DNA of 64,000 nt from assembly GCA_020634615.1 (NCBI GenBank), contig JACKBI010000001.1, positions 186,001-250,000 of the forward strand. The letters run 5' to 3'. The notes below the pieces were generated by a model that saw nothing but the letters and a program-made list of their open reading frames with translations, was not told the origin of the DNA and did no database searches. Source of the DNA: Anaerolineales bacterium (GTDB lineage Bacteria > Chloroflexota > Anaerolineae > JAAEKA01). Position numbers and translations under genes: made by a program. This document shows positions 23,335-31,365 of the stretch, one piece after another; position 1 is the stretch's first letter; each line of letters begins with the position of its first letter.

Positions 23335-24143
23335 ATGAATGATCCCATCAATGAAACAACGGCTTCTCCCGCCCGCCCCGCGGTTCTGGCGCTGATCCGC
23401 GACCTGATGTTCGGCACGCGCATCGCTGACGTGATCCGCGCGCAGGGTGGTCAGCCGCTGCTGGCCGCGTCCGCCGAAGAGTTCCGCACCGGGCTGGAGC
23501 GCTGGCCGGTGCTGATCCTGATCGACGTCCATGCGCTGCCGGCCGAGCAGTGGCATCCCTGAGGTGCAGCGCGCCAAGCTGTCGCCGCAGTCGAAGCTGA
23601 TCCCCATCTACGGCTTCGGCAGCCACGTAGACACCGCCGCGCTCAAGGCGGCCCGCCAGGCCGGCTGCGACCACGTCTGGGCGCGCTTTCGCGCTTCATG
23701 GAGGAACTGCCAGACCTCATCGCCCGCCACATCGACCCGCCGCCGGTCTATCTCGAAGGGTGGGATGACCAGCCCTCCGCCGCCTTTCTCGAAGGTGTCG
23801 CTCTCTTCAACGCTGGCCAGTTCTACAAGCAGCACGACGTCTTCGAGGCGCTGTGGATGGCCGACCAGCGTCCGATCCGCGACCTGTATCAGGGCGTCCT
23901 GCAGATCGGCGTCTCCTTTCACCAGGTCGAGGAAGGCAACTACCGCGGCGCGGTCAAGATGCTGCGCCGCGGCCTGCTGCATCTGCGCACCATGCCGCCG
24001 GTCTGCCAGACGCTGGACGTAGCCCGGTTGCGTCTGGAAGCGCGCGCCGTCCACGACGACATCATCGCCCTCGGCCCCGACCGGCTGGGGAGTACGATCT
24101 GGAGAAGTTGCGACAGGTGAAGCTGGTGCTGATGACAGGGTGA
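23335..24143 (+). pseudogene. Receiver-like/DUF309 protein broken by at least three frameshifts
   Basis: Three reading frames must be joined to recover one protein. MNDPINETTASPARPAVLAL to LPAEQWHP is in frame 1 (stop at 23560-23562). EVQRAKLSPQSKLIPIYGFG to DHVWAR is in the next frame. SRFMEELPDLIARH to ALGPDRLG is back in frame 1. The natural C-terminus EYDLEKLRQVKLVLMTG lies in a third frame ending at 24143. The first part resembles a degenerate response-regulator receiver; the later part is the DUF309 helical domain (EGVALFNAGQFYKQHDVFEALW). Shifts fall near 23557, 23690 and 24090. No domain is missing, which argues for point indels rather than decay by deletion. Function of DUF309 is unknown. 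Confidence 0.7.
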
Positions 24144-24247
24144 GGTGACAAGGTGACAAGGTGACATATCCGGCCCACGTCGCGTTCCCGTTTCCCCCTT
24201 TCCTTGTTTCCCTCAGTTCCCTTTCTTCCTCTTCTTCCCGGAGTTCC
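24143..24247. repeat. Octamer tract and polypyrimidine tract between broken genes
   Basis: Three copies of AGGTGACA (24143-24166) are followed, after a short gap, by a pyrimidine tract of TTTCCCTT-like units (24185-24247) reaching to the next ATG. A purine/pyrimidine element of the same type is found inside moeA at 34276-34370. Confidence 0.7.
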
Positions 24248-24248
24248 C

Positions 24249-25282
24249 ATGCACGCGATTGTCATGCACCGCCGCGGCGGCCCTGAGGTGCTCTCCTTCG
24301 AAACCGATTTTCCTCAGCCCGCGATCGGTCCGGACGACGTATTAGTGCGCATGCGCATGCGGGCTGAACCGGGTTGGACATCTTCACCCGCGAGGGCCAG
24401 CAGGGCGTCCGCCCGCCGCTGCCGCATATCCTGGGGATGGAGGTGGCCGGCGACGTGGCGGCTGTGGGCGCAAACGTCACGGGTGTCGCAGTCGGTGACC
24501 GCGTTCTGCCGCCGCCCAGCGTGCCCTGCGGCCGCTGTGTGAGTGGTGCCGGCGCGGCGTTGCCAACATCTGCCCCAATCAGCAGGTGCTGGGACGCACA
24601 CGCCACGGCGGCTACGCTGAGTTCGTGGCTCGTGCCAAACGTCAACCTGTTGCCCATCCCGCCGGGATTGAGCTATGAGCAGGCGGCTGCGATCATCGTC
24701 GCGTTCGGCACCGCCTGGCACATGCTGGTGACCCGCGGCCAGGCGCGCCCGGGCGAGACAGTGCTGATCCTGGCGGCCGGCTCAGTGGTAGGCACCGCCG
24801 CGATCCAGGTCGCAAAGTACCTGGGCTGCCGGGTAATCGCCACCGCCAGCAGCGACGCGAAGCTGGAGAAAGCCACGGAACTGGGCGCGGACGCAATAAT
24901 CAACTACGCCAGCGAACGCTTCGACCGGCGCGCTCGGCGGCTAACCGATGGCCGCGGCGTCGATCTGGTGATCGAGCACGTCGGCACGGATACCTGGCAG
25001 CACAGCGTCGCCGCGCTGGCGCCCATGGGGCGGGTCGTGACCTGCGGTTCCACCACCGGCCGCTGGGGCAACACCGATCTCTGGTCGCTGTTTGGCAAGC
25101 AGATCAGCCTCCTCGGCTCCTTCGGCGCGACCCACGAGGAGTTGATGACGCTGCTGCCGCTGGTGGTCGATGGCACGCTTAAGCCGGTGATCGATCGCAC
25201 CTTCCCGCTGGAGCAAGCCGCCGATGCCCATCGTTACATGGCCGACCGCCAGCAGTTCGGCAAGCTGGTGCTAACCTGCTAG
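24249..25282 (+). pseudogene. Zinc-type alcohol dehydrogenase/quinone oxidoreductase with frameshifts
   Basis: The N-terminus MHAIVMHRRGGPEVLSFETD (from 24249) is in one frame, and LDIFTREGQQGVRPPLPHIL onward is in another. Between about 24535 and 24645 the conserved zinc-loop CEWCRRGVANICPNQQVLGR is readable only in a third frame. The rest (GLSYEQAAAIIVAFGTAWHM, Rossmann motif LAAGSVVGTAAIQVAKYLG, to GKLVLTC) is intact. It is a medium-chain dehydrogenase/reductase with both zinc-loop cysteines and an NAD(P) site. At least three single-base indels are needed. As in the preceding gene, every segment is present, so a local sequence error is a real alternative to a pseudogene. The 3' end overlaps the convergent glycosylase gene by 12 bases. 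Confidence 0.75.
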
Positions 25283-25849
25283 CAGGCTTCGCAAAACTTG
25301 CTCCGCCACTGCGATCTGCGCGTTGCTGGCGCGCGCTGGATGCACCAGACACAGTAGCGTCACATCACCGGCGCGCCACGTCTGCCCGTGCAGTGCACGG
25401 ACCCCGGCCGGTGGCTCCTGTCCCAACAACTCCCCGAACGCCCAGCGGGCTGCGAAGTTCCCCAGCGTTGCCACAACCTTTGGCTTGATCGCTTCCATTT
25501 CGGCGCACAGAAAGAGAGCACAGTTGGCTACCTCGGCGGGGGTTGGGTTGCGGTTGCCGGGTGGATTACAGCGCACTACGTTGGTCAGCCAGACGCCGCG
25601 CAGGCGCGGTGTCTCGACTGCCGGATCGGTCTCCTCTGACATTCCCAGCGCGATCAACAGCTTTTGAACGCGGCGCCCGGAACGGTCGCCGGTGAAGGCA
25701 CGCCCGTCCGGTCGCGCTTCCAGATAGCCCGGCGCTTCGCCCACGATCATCAGCCGCGCCTGTGGGTCGCCGTAGCCGCGCACGATACGCTGCCGGTTGG
25801 CCGCCAGCGCCGGGCAACGAGTGCATTCGCCGTCGGGAAACAGGGGCAC
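25271..25849 (-). CDS. Uracil-DNA glycosylase, Fe-S type (family 4/5-like)
   Basis: 192 residues. The catalytic motif VGEAPGYLEARPDGRAFTG (about 36-54) and the late HPARASN motif match Fe-S uracil-DNA glycosylases of families 4 and 5. Four cysteines suit a [4Fe-4S] cluster: C9-x2-C12 at the N-terminus, then C94 and C110. The enzyme removes uracil from DNA. The first motif is nearer family 4 (GEAPG) while GRAFTGDRSG recalls family 5, so the exact family is left open. It is the last gene of a long minus-strand run. Confidence 0.88.
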   Translation of the reverse strand: MPLFPDGECTRCPALAANRQRIVRGYGDPQARLMIVGEAPGYLEARPDGRAFTGDRSGRRVQKLLIALGMSEETDPAVETPRLRGVWLTNVVRCNPPGNRNPTPAEVANCALFLCAEMEAIKPKVVATLGNFAARWAFGELLGQEPPAGVRALHGQTWRAGDVTLLCLVHPARASNAQIAVAEQVLRSLLAG

Positions 25850-25859
25850 GTGTCACACC

Positions 25860-27242
25860 TCAATTCGTACTGTTGAGGACCAGTGGAAAGTAGCAGGGAT
25901 GACCGGTTACGGGTGACGCCGGATCTGCGCCCGGCTTGTAGATCGTGAACGAGTCGACCACTTCGCCCCGTTCGTCCAGCAGCTTTGTAGTCAGCCAGTC
26001 GCCAGCCACGTTCACAACCAACGATCCGAAGCTGAGAAGCGAGACGGCCATCGCCGGATGATCCAATGAGCCGCCTGAAAGATTGGCGGAACTGCCGGCC
26101 GTGACGTAAACGGTTCCATGGTGCGGACCAGGCAGCTTGGTATAGGCGCCATCACTGCCGAGCCGCCCATCGCCGCGATCGAGGATCATGCCGGCGGTCA
26201 ATGTTGACGACATGCCGTAATGCCCATCCAGCAGATAGGACCGCTCATAGGCGTGGCTGTGACCGGCCAGCACCAGATCGACACCATAGGCTTCGAGGAT
26301 CGGCACCACACGGTTACGCATCTGGACCATCCTGTTCTCGCTGTCGGAGTCGTGGCTGCCCTTGCTATAGGGCGCATGGTGCCACAGCGCGATGCTCCAC
26401 CCTGCCCTGGTGTCCTCCAGATCGGCTGTCAGCCAGTTGAGCATCGTTGTCAGGTTGTCGACAATTGCGTCTTCCGAGTCCAGCACCACGAAATGGATGT
26501 TGCCGTAGTCGAAGGAGTAGTAGGCTTCGCTGCCTGAAGCGACGCCGCCGGCCTCGCCGTCAGCCGATAGTGTAAACATGTCGAAGTAGGGACCGGTCTG
26601 GGTCGTGCCGTTGGCGCTGATGCCGTCGTGGTTGCCGAATGCCGGCCACAGGACGGACCGTCTCAACAGGTCTGAATGTTTCTCGAACACGGCGCTCTGG
26701 TACTCGCTGTCCGTGCCGGAGGAGTACGCGTTGTCGCCCAGCATCAGCCATAGATCGGTGGCGCGGTCGTCCGTCCAGGCGTGATACACATCGCGTATCT
26801 GCAAGGCGGGATCGCTGGTGCGGCCCTGATCGCCCAGTACCCAGATACGGGTGGCCTTGTCTGTGCCCGGTGGTGGGGATGTTGTGAAGAAAAAGCTTGA
26901 GTCGCCGCCGGCCAGATGCTGCGTCCCTGTTCCAACCGCGTAAAAATACGTGGTGTCAGGCGTCAACCCGGAGACCAGCACTTCATGCTCGGTGCTCAGT
27001 GTGCTGTCCGCGATGCTGTTGACCAGATCCGTCGGTGAGTCGCCAAAGACAACCCAGCTGTCACTTGCTTGATCGGTGCGCCAACGAACGACGACACTCT
27101 CCGGCGTACCCAGTTGCAGATAGGGGCCGCGCACAATACTGATAGCTGACGGTTCAGGATGAGAATCAAGGGGAGAAGGTTGTGACTGGTGTGGAAAAAC
27201 TGCAAGGAGCAATGCCAATAGAACCAATAAACTGCGGATCAT
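25860..27242 (-). CDS. Secreted purple acid phosphatase-like metallophosphoesterase
   Basis: 460 residues with a signal peptide (first about 20 residues, hydrophobic core LLVLLALLLAVF). An N-terminal fibronectin-like domain (34-122, RGPYLQLGTPESVVVRWRTD) is followed by the metallophosphoesterase core: GDQG (137-140), MLGDNAYSSGTDSEY, FGNHDG, LWHHAPYSKG and LAGHSHAYERSY. These provide the dinuclear metal ligands. The layout is that of plant-type purple acid phosphatases, which hydrolyse phosphomonoesters outside the cell. It would act at the cell surface, releasing phosphate. The gap to ggt is 29 bases, so it may be co-transcribed. Confidence 0.9.
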   Translation of the reverse strand: MIRSLLVLLALLLAVFPHQSQPSPLDSHPEPSAISIVRGPYLQLGTPESVVVRWRTDQASDSWVVFGDSPTDLVNSIADSTLSTEHEVLVSGLTPDTTYFYAVGTGTQHLAGGDSSFFFTTSPPPGTDKATRIWVLGDQGRTSDPALQIRDVYHAWTDDRATDLWLMLGDNAYSSGTDSEYQSAVFEKHSDLLRRSVLWPAFGNHDGISANGTTQTGPYFDMFTLSADGEAGGVASGSEAYYSFDYGNIHFVVLDSEDAIVDNLTTMLNWLTADLEDTRAGWSIALWHHAPYSKGSHDSDSENRMVQMRNRVVPILEAYGVDLVLAGHSHAYERSYLLDGHYGMSSTLTAGMILDRGDGRLGSDGAYTKLPGPHHGTVYVTAGSSANLSGGSLDHPAMAVSLLSFGSLVVNVAGDWLTTKLLDERGEVVDSFTIYKPGADPASPVTGHPCYFPLVLNSTN

Positions 27243-27271
27243 GCCCGCCTCCGGTCTTTTTTCTTTGTCAT

Positions 27272-28906
27272 TCAGTCTGCCGTTGCGCCAACCACGATCG
27301 CGCTGCCGCCACGCCGCGGGTCACCCACGGCTGCGAACTGCCCGTCGTCCTGGACGGCAACTGCATGCACACCCCCAAAAAACATATGTTGGTCAGGCCA
27401 GGCGTTGACTTCGTAGCCGGCCGCGGTCAGGGCCGGGACAAGAGCGGGGTCATTGCCACCCTCGACTTGTAACACACCGTGCTCGAAATGCACGCGGCTG
27501 GCACGCACCGAGTTGACCAGCGGCAAATCCGCGGCCAGCGTATTGACCAGCACCTGCATGATCGCGCTGCGGATACGATTCGCACCGCCGCTGCCCAGCG
27601 CCAACACCGGCTGGCCGTCGCGCAGGATCACCGTCGGCGCCATCATCGACGGGATGCGCTGGCCAGGTGTCATGCGGAACCAGCCCAGCGGGTGCAGGTC
27701 CGCCTCGCCCATCATGTTATTGAGAATGACGCCGGTCCCCGGCACCACGAAACCGGTACCCTCGCCCGCCGTAGTTGTCAGGCTTACCAGCAGGCCGTCC
27801 TCGTCCATCACTGAAATCTGCGTTGTGCTGGCCGCGGCTGCAATTGGCCAGTCCAGCGGCCGCTGGCCGACCGGCATTTCAAGCAGACGTCGCAGTTCCT
27901 CTGTCCAGCGAGCTACCGACTGTGAGCTGAACAGCCAGGCTTCCTGCGCCTCAGGCGCAATATGGGCGCGTTCCATCGCCCGCCGTGCCAGGGTGGTCAC
28001 GCGCATGACTTCGGTGATCACTTCGACATGTTCCGCAGAAGCGATGCTCCGTGGCGTGTAAGCCAGACTGTCAAACATTTGCAGCGCGAAGCTGATCAAC
28101 AAACCACCGCGGCTGGGCGGCGGATTGGTCACCACGGAGTAGCCGCGGAACGTGGAAGCCAGCGGTCGCCGCCGCGCCACTTCGTAATCCGCCAGATCGG
28201 CAGCCGTCAGCACACCGCCCTGGTCGCGCTGGTCGGCCAGGATCGCCTGCGCGATGTCGCCGCGGTAAAAAAGGTCCGGACCTTCCCGTCCCAGCGCTTC
28301 CAGCGTGTCCGCCAGTTCCGGCATCCGCAGCAGGTCGCCTGGTCGCAGCAGGCCGCCTGCCGATCGTCCGAAGACCGCCTGGCTGCCGGGTGTCATCAGG
28401 AAAATCGGCTCGATCAGCGTGCTGATGGCGTGCTGCATGCCGCTGACGGGACAGCCCTCGCGCATCAGGCGAATCGCCGGTTCCAGCAGCGCCGGCAGCG
28501 GCAGCCGGCCCGCTTCGCGCGCCATCGCGCACAGCCCCGCCACGTTGCCCGGCACAGCCACCGCGCCTCGCCCGACGTAGAAATGCTGCTGAGACACCCC
28601 GTAATCGACTGTGATCTGGCGAAAGTCGATGTCGTCCACCGACGCAACCGGCGGACCATCCAGCCCGGGCGCGGCGCTGAAGAAGTCGTAGAGGTCGCTG
28701 GCGCCGCTGGCCGCGTCGTAGACCAGGGCGAACCCGCTGCCGCCTATCGCCGACAGGGTGTATTCGCTGACGGCCGACACGAACGCGGCCGCGACAGCGG
28801 CGTCCACCGCGTTGCCGCCCTGCTGCAACATCTGTGCGCCGGCTGCGGCTGTCAACGGGTGACCGGCCGCGATCGCGCCGGTTCGAGGATGGTAGCGCCT
28901 GCTCAT
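27272..28906 (-). CDS. ggt: Gamma-glutamyltransferase
   Basis: 544 residues. The N-terminus GHPLTAAAGAQMLQQGGNAVDAA is conserved. The autoprocessing site is at Thr361 in STTQISVMDEDG (Gln replaces the usual His of TTHxS), followed by SLTTTAGEGTGFVVPGTGVILNNMMGE and the oxyanion glycines in LGSGGANRI. The proenzyme cleaves itself before Thr361 and transfers gamma-glutamyl groups from glutathione-like substrates. No signal peptide is visible, so a cytoplasmic location is likely, unlike E. coli Ggt. The start overlaps the end of the nucleotidyltransferase gene (ATGA), so the two are translationally coupled. Confidence 0.92.
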   Translation of the reverse strand: MSRRYHPRTGAIAAGHPLTAAAGAQMLQQGGNAVDAAVAAAFVSAVSEYTLSAIGGSGFALVYDAASGASDLYDFFSAAPGLDGPPVASVDDIDFRQITVDYGVSQQHFYVGRGAVAVPGNVAGLCAMAREAGRLPLPALLEPAIRLMREGCPVSGMQHAISTLIEPIFLMTPGSQAVFGRSAGGLLRPGDLLRMPELADTLEALGREGPDLFYRGDIAQAILADQRDQGGVLTAADLADYEVARRRPLASTFRGYSVVTNPPPSRGGLLISFALQMFDSLAYTPRSIASAEHVEVITEVMRVTTLARRAMERAHIAPEAQEAWLFSSQSVARWTEELRRLLEMPVGQRPLDWPIAAAASTTQISVMDEDGLLVSLTTTAGEGTGFVVPGTGVILNNMMGEADLHPLGWFRMTPGQRIPSMMAPTVILRDGQPVLALGSGGANRIRSAIMQVLVNTLAADLPLVNSVRASRVHFEHGVLQVEGGNDPALVPALTAAGYEVNAWPDQHMFFGGVHAVAVQDDGQFAAVGDPRRGGSAIVVGATAD

Positions 28907-29241
28907 GCCGGAACGGTGCTCAACTCGACCGGTGTCTTGGCGTAGAACGTGACACCGACACGCTCAATGTGCTTGACGAGGTCGGGGTCGCGGATGTGGT
29001 CAAGGATGGAAAGATCGACCGTATAGGGCATCATCAGGTCGTCGATCTCCTGGAGAAGCTTGTACAGGATGTCCCAGGTGAGGCTTTGGCCGCGCAGAGT
29101 CAAGTCAATGTCCGATCCATGTTTGTAGTTGCCCTTGGCACGCGAGCCGTACAGTACCGCTTCCTCCACCTGCGGATGCCTGGCAAAAACACCACAGATC
29201 TTCTGGATCGTGGCCTCTTTCAATCCGAATTTCTGGATCAT
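28903..29241 (-). CDS. MNT-type nucleotidyltransferase without adjacent HEPN partner
   Basis: 112 residues from the ATG at 29241. The minimal nucleotidyltransferase motif is complete: G32-S33 in YGSRAKG, D44-x-D46 in GSDIDLTL, and D77 in YTVDLSIL. Such proteins usually pair with a HEPN or substrate-binding partner, as at 12672-13055. Here the upstream neighbour is a membrane protein and the downstream one is ggt, so no partner is seen. It could be an orphan antitoxin or a stand-alone AMP-transferase. Four-base ATGA overlap with ggt. Confidence 0.85.
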   Translation of the reverse strand: MIQKFGLKEATIQKICGVFARHPQVEEAVLYGSRAKGNYKHGSDIDLTLRGQSLTWDILYKLLQEIDDLMMPYTVDLSILDHIRDPDLVKHIERVGVTFYAKTPVELSTVPA

Positions 29242-29288
29242 CCCTGTTTCTGTTTCAGCGCTGCAAGCTTCGCGTGCAAGGCGACTAT

Positions 29289-29891
29289 TCACTGAATTCT
29301 TGGGGCATTTGTATGGGTGCATGACAAAATGCGCCCTGTTCGATAATCAAGCTCACAGCGGAAGCCGAGCCAAGTGGTTGCGACAATTCGATCTGGTTCT
29401 GGTCTGACGTCAACATACTTGTCGCGACCTGTATCGTTCAACTCAGCCCACCACAGCGCCCGGCCATCGTCGGCGACTCGGATGAGATTGCCCTCGGTCT
29501 TATAACCAAATGGCGAGGGACTGAGAAGCAACAACATATCCTCCGATCCGGGCACTTTCCATCCGTTGGCAACTTCAAGGTCTTGAAGGGATTCGAAATT
29601 GGGGTGACTGTATCTCGCGTCGCGCAGCCGATAGGTTGTGGATCGTCTTTCGATGATGAAACTCAGCAGAATAACCGTACCAAGGACCAACCAAGGAATC
29701 AGCCAGAAGGACTGAGAGATATCCAGAAAGTAGTCGAGCGCCGTGAATGCCAGCATGGTGACGATGGCGAAGATTCCAATCAGTCTGAGTGATCTGCGTG
29801 TTTCTTTGGCCTCGATCAGCGCGATGAGAACGATGATTGATAGGATCGAGAAGAAGATCACACCGGCGGTCTCTAGGTAGGAATCGCCCAT
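29289..29891 (-). CDS. Hypothetical membrane protein, three helices plus soluble domain
   Basis: 200 residues not recognised as a named family. Three membrane helices fall at about 9-26, 37-53 and 62-80. The soluble C-terminal domain (85-200) contains EVANGWKVPGSEDMLLLLSP, GRALWWAELN and ATTWLGFRCELDYRTGRIL, and looks like two beta-propeller-type strands or a WG-repeat-like fold. The start lies 3 bases after the stop of the upstream peptidase gene, so the two are co-transcribed. Function unknown. Confidence 0.65.
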   Translation of the reverse strand: MGDSYLETAGVIFFSILSIIVLIALIEAKETRRSLRLIGIFAIVTMLAFTALDYFLDISQSFWLIPWLVLGTVILLSFIIERRSTTYRLRDARYSHPNFESLQDLEVANGWKVPGSEDMLLLLSPSPFGYKTEGNLIRVADDGRALWWAELNDTGRDKYVDVRPEPDRIVATTWLGFRCELDYRTGRILSCTHTNAPRIQ

Positions 29892-29894
29892 GGT

Positions 29895-31259
29895 TTATCG
29901 CTGCGCCAGCCGCAGCGCCAGCGCGCCTGTGAGCGCAGCGGTCCAGCGCAGGTCGGTGTAGTCCAGCCGGTCGGCGGTGTCGAAGGGGGTGTGGTAGTAC
30001 GGGTCCGGCCCTTTGCTGATGACCAGCGCCGGCAGCTTGATCTGAGCATACGGCCAGTGGTCAGCATAGTCCGGGCCGGCGGGGGCAGCCGTTTCGTAAC
30101 CGGTCGCGGCCGTGTAGCCCATATCCTGCGCGACTTTTGCGCCCAGCTCGGCCAGCAACGGAGGAAAGCCATTGAAGGCCAGTTTACCGGATGGCACACC
30201 GACCACATCAGGCGTCACCACGCCGCGGCAGCGGGCCTTGACCAGGGGAGCTCGCAGGAAGACGTCGAACAACGAGCCGATCAACCCTTCTTCCTCGGCA
30301 GCGTAGGAGACGAAACGAATGGTGCGCTTGGGGCGCAAGCCGGTCCGTTTCCAGTGAGCTGCCAGCTCCAGCAGGCAAGCCACACCGGCTGCGTTGTCGG
30401 CCGCGCCGCTGTACCACGAGTCGTAGTGCGCCGCCAGGACGACAAACTGGGCGCTCAGTCCTGGAATCTCACCGACGACATTGGCCGTCCCACCCAGCTT
30501 GTAGCCGACGTTGATGTACAACAAGGCGCGTACCGCAGTGTCTGCGAGCTTCTGACGCAGATACTGGCCCGTCTCATAGCTGACAGCCAGCGCTGGAATG
30601 TTGCCGGGAAACGGTGTGGCTGTGCCGTTTTCGATCAACTGCTGGCTGGGCGCGCTGGCAACGTCGTGGGCCAGCACCACCGCGGTCGCGCCGTGGCTGG
30701 CCGCTCGCAGCACCAGATCACGCCGCGATTCACGGCTGCCGGTGATCAAATGTACCGCGCCGGCAAGCCCGCGCCCGTTGCGAACCAGGTAATCAGTCTC
30801 GCCGCCGCTGCCGACGTCGATGAGCGGGTACTCGCTGCCAGCGCGCGGCGTGGGGGTGGAGCCGTTCAGAACGACAAAATCGGGGTCATAGGGGGCCGGG
30901 GTGAAGAAAGTAACCTCGGAGCGTTGCCGCCGCCGCCAACGGGGATAGACCACCGGGTTGACGTGGACATCGTGCAGGCCGGCGCGCTCGAAGTGTTCGC
31001 GCACCCATTCGCGCGCTGCCGCCTCACCCGGCGTGCCGCCCCGCCGCGCACCGATGGCAGCCAATCCGTGGGTGTGGCTCCGCAATTGCTCTTCGATGAG
31101 CTGGCCAGGCAGGTCGGTTTCACCCGGCGCAGGCAGTTTCAGGCGTTGATAATCGGCCGGTCGCAGCGGTTCAAAGCGCGCCAACCACCAGGCCATGCTG
31201 GCGCTGCCAGCCATGCCTGCTCCCAGCCATAACAGTTTCTTGCGGAGATCTGTGGTCAT
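29895..31259 (-). CDS. Membrane-anchored M28 family zinc peptidase with PA domain
   Basis: 454 residues from the ATG at 31259; upstream in-frame sequence overlaps a promoter and is excluded. A single helix near residues 8-26 anchors the protein. A protease-associated insert (VRNGRGLAGAVHLITGSRES) lies before the peptidase core. The zinc ligands are readable: VLAAHYDSWYSGAADNAAG (His, Asp), YAAEEEGLIGS (catalytic and metal Glu), and DPYYHTPFDT (His). M28 enzymes of this type are aminopeptidases or glutamate carboxypeptidase-like, here acting outside the membrane. The hypothetical membrane protein downstream is coupled to it. Confidence 0.88.
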   Translation of the reverse strand: MTTDLRKKLLWLGAGMAGSASMAWWLARFEPLRPADYQRLKLPAPGETDLPGQLIEEQLRSHTHGLAAIGARRGGTPGEAAAREWVREHFERAGLHDVHVNPVVYPRWRRRQRSEVTFFTPAPYDPDFVVLNGSTPTPRAGSEYPLIDVGSGGETDYLVRNGRGLAGAVHLITGSRESRRDLVLRAASHGATAVVLAHDVASAPSQQLIENGTATPFPGNIPALAVSYETGQYLRQKLADTAVRALLYINVGYKLGGTANVVGEIPGLSAQFVVLAAHYDSWYSGAADNAAGVACLLELAAHWKRTGLRPKRTIRFVSYAAEEEGLIGSLFDVFLRAPLVKARCRGVVTPDVVGVPSGKLAFNGFPPLLAELGAKVAQDMGYTAATGYETAAPAGPDYADHWPYAQIKLPALVISKGPDPYYHTPFDTADRLDYTDLRWTAALTGALALRLAQR

Positions 31260-31310
31260 CGGCGCGATCCGGGTAACGGCATCGACGTCAGCGAGGACGC
31301 CGTAGGGGCC

Positions 31311-31339
31311 AGTATAGCATCTTGTCGCGCGGCCAGCAA
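31311..31339 (-). promoter_or_regulatory. Possible promoter for the M28 peptidase gene
   Basis: Minus strand TTGCTG (31339-31334), 17-base spacer, and an extended -10 TGCTATACT ending with TATACT at 31316-31311. It lies about 50 bases before the start at 31259, in the only sizeable gap between moeA and the peptidase gene. Confidence 0.4.
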
Positions 31340-31365
31340 ACCATCGGTCTGCTCGTCGCGTCGCG

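Noticed and set aside
29991..31232. 413-codon plus-strand frame opposite the M28 peptidase gene
   Set aside because: Antisense shadow; the peptidase has all its zinc ligands on the other strand.
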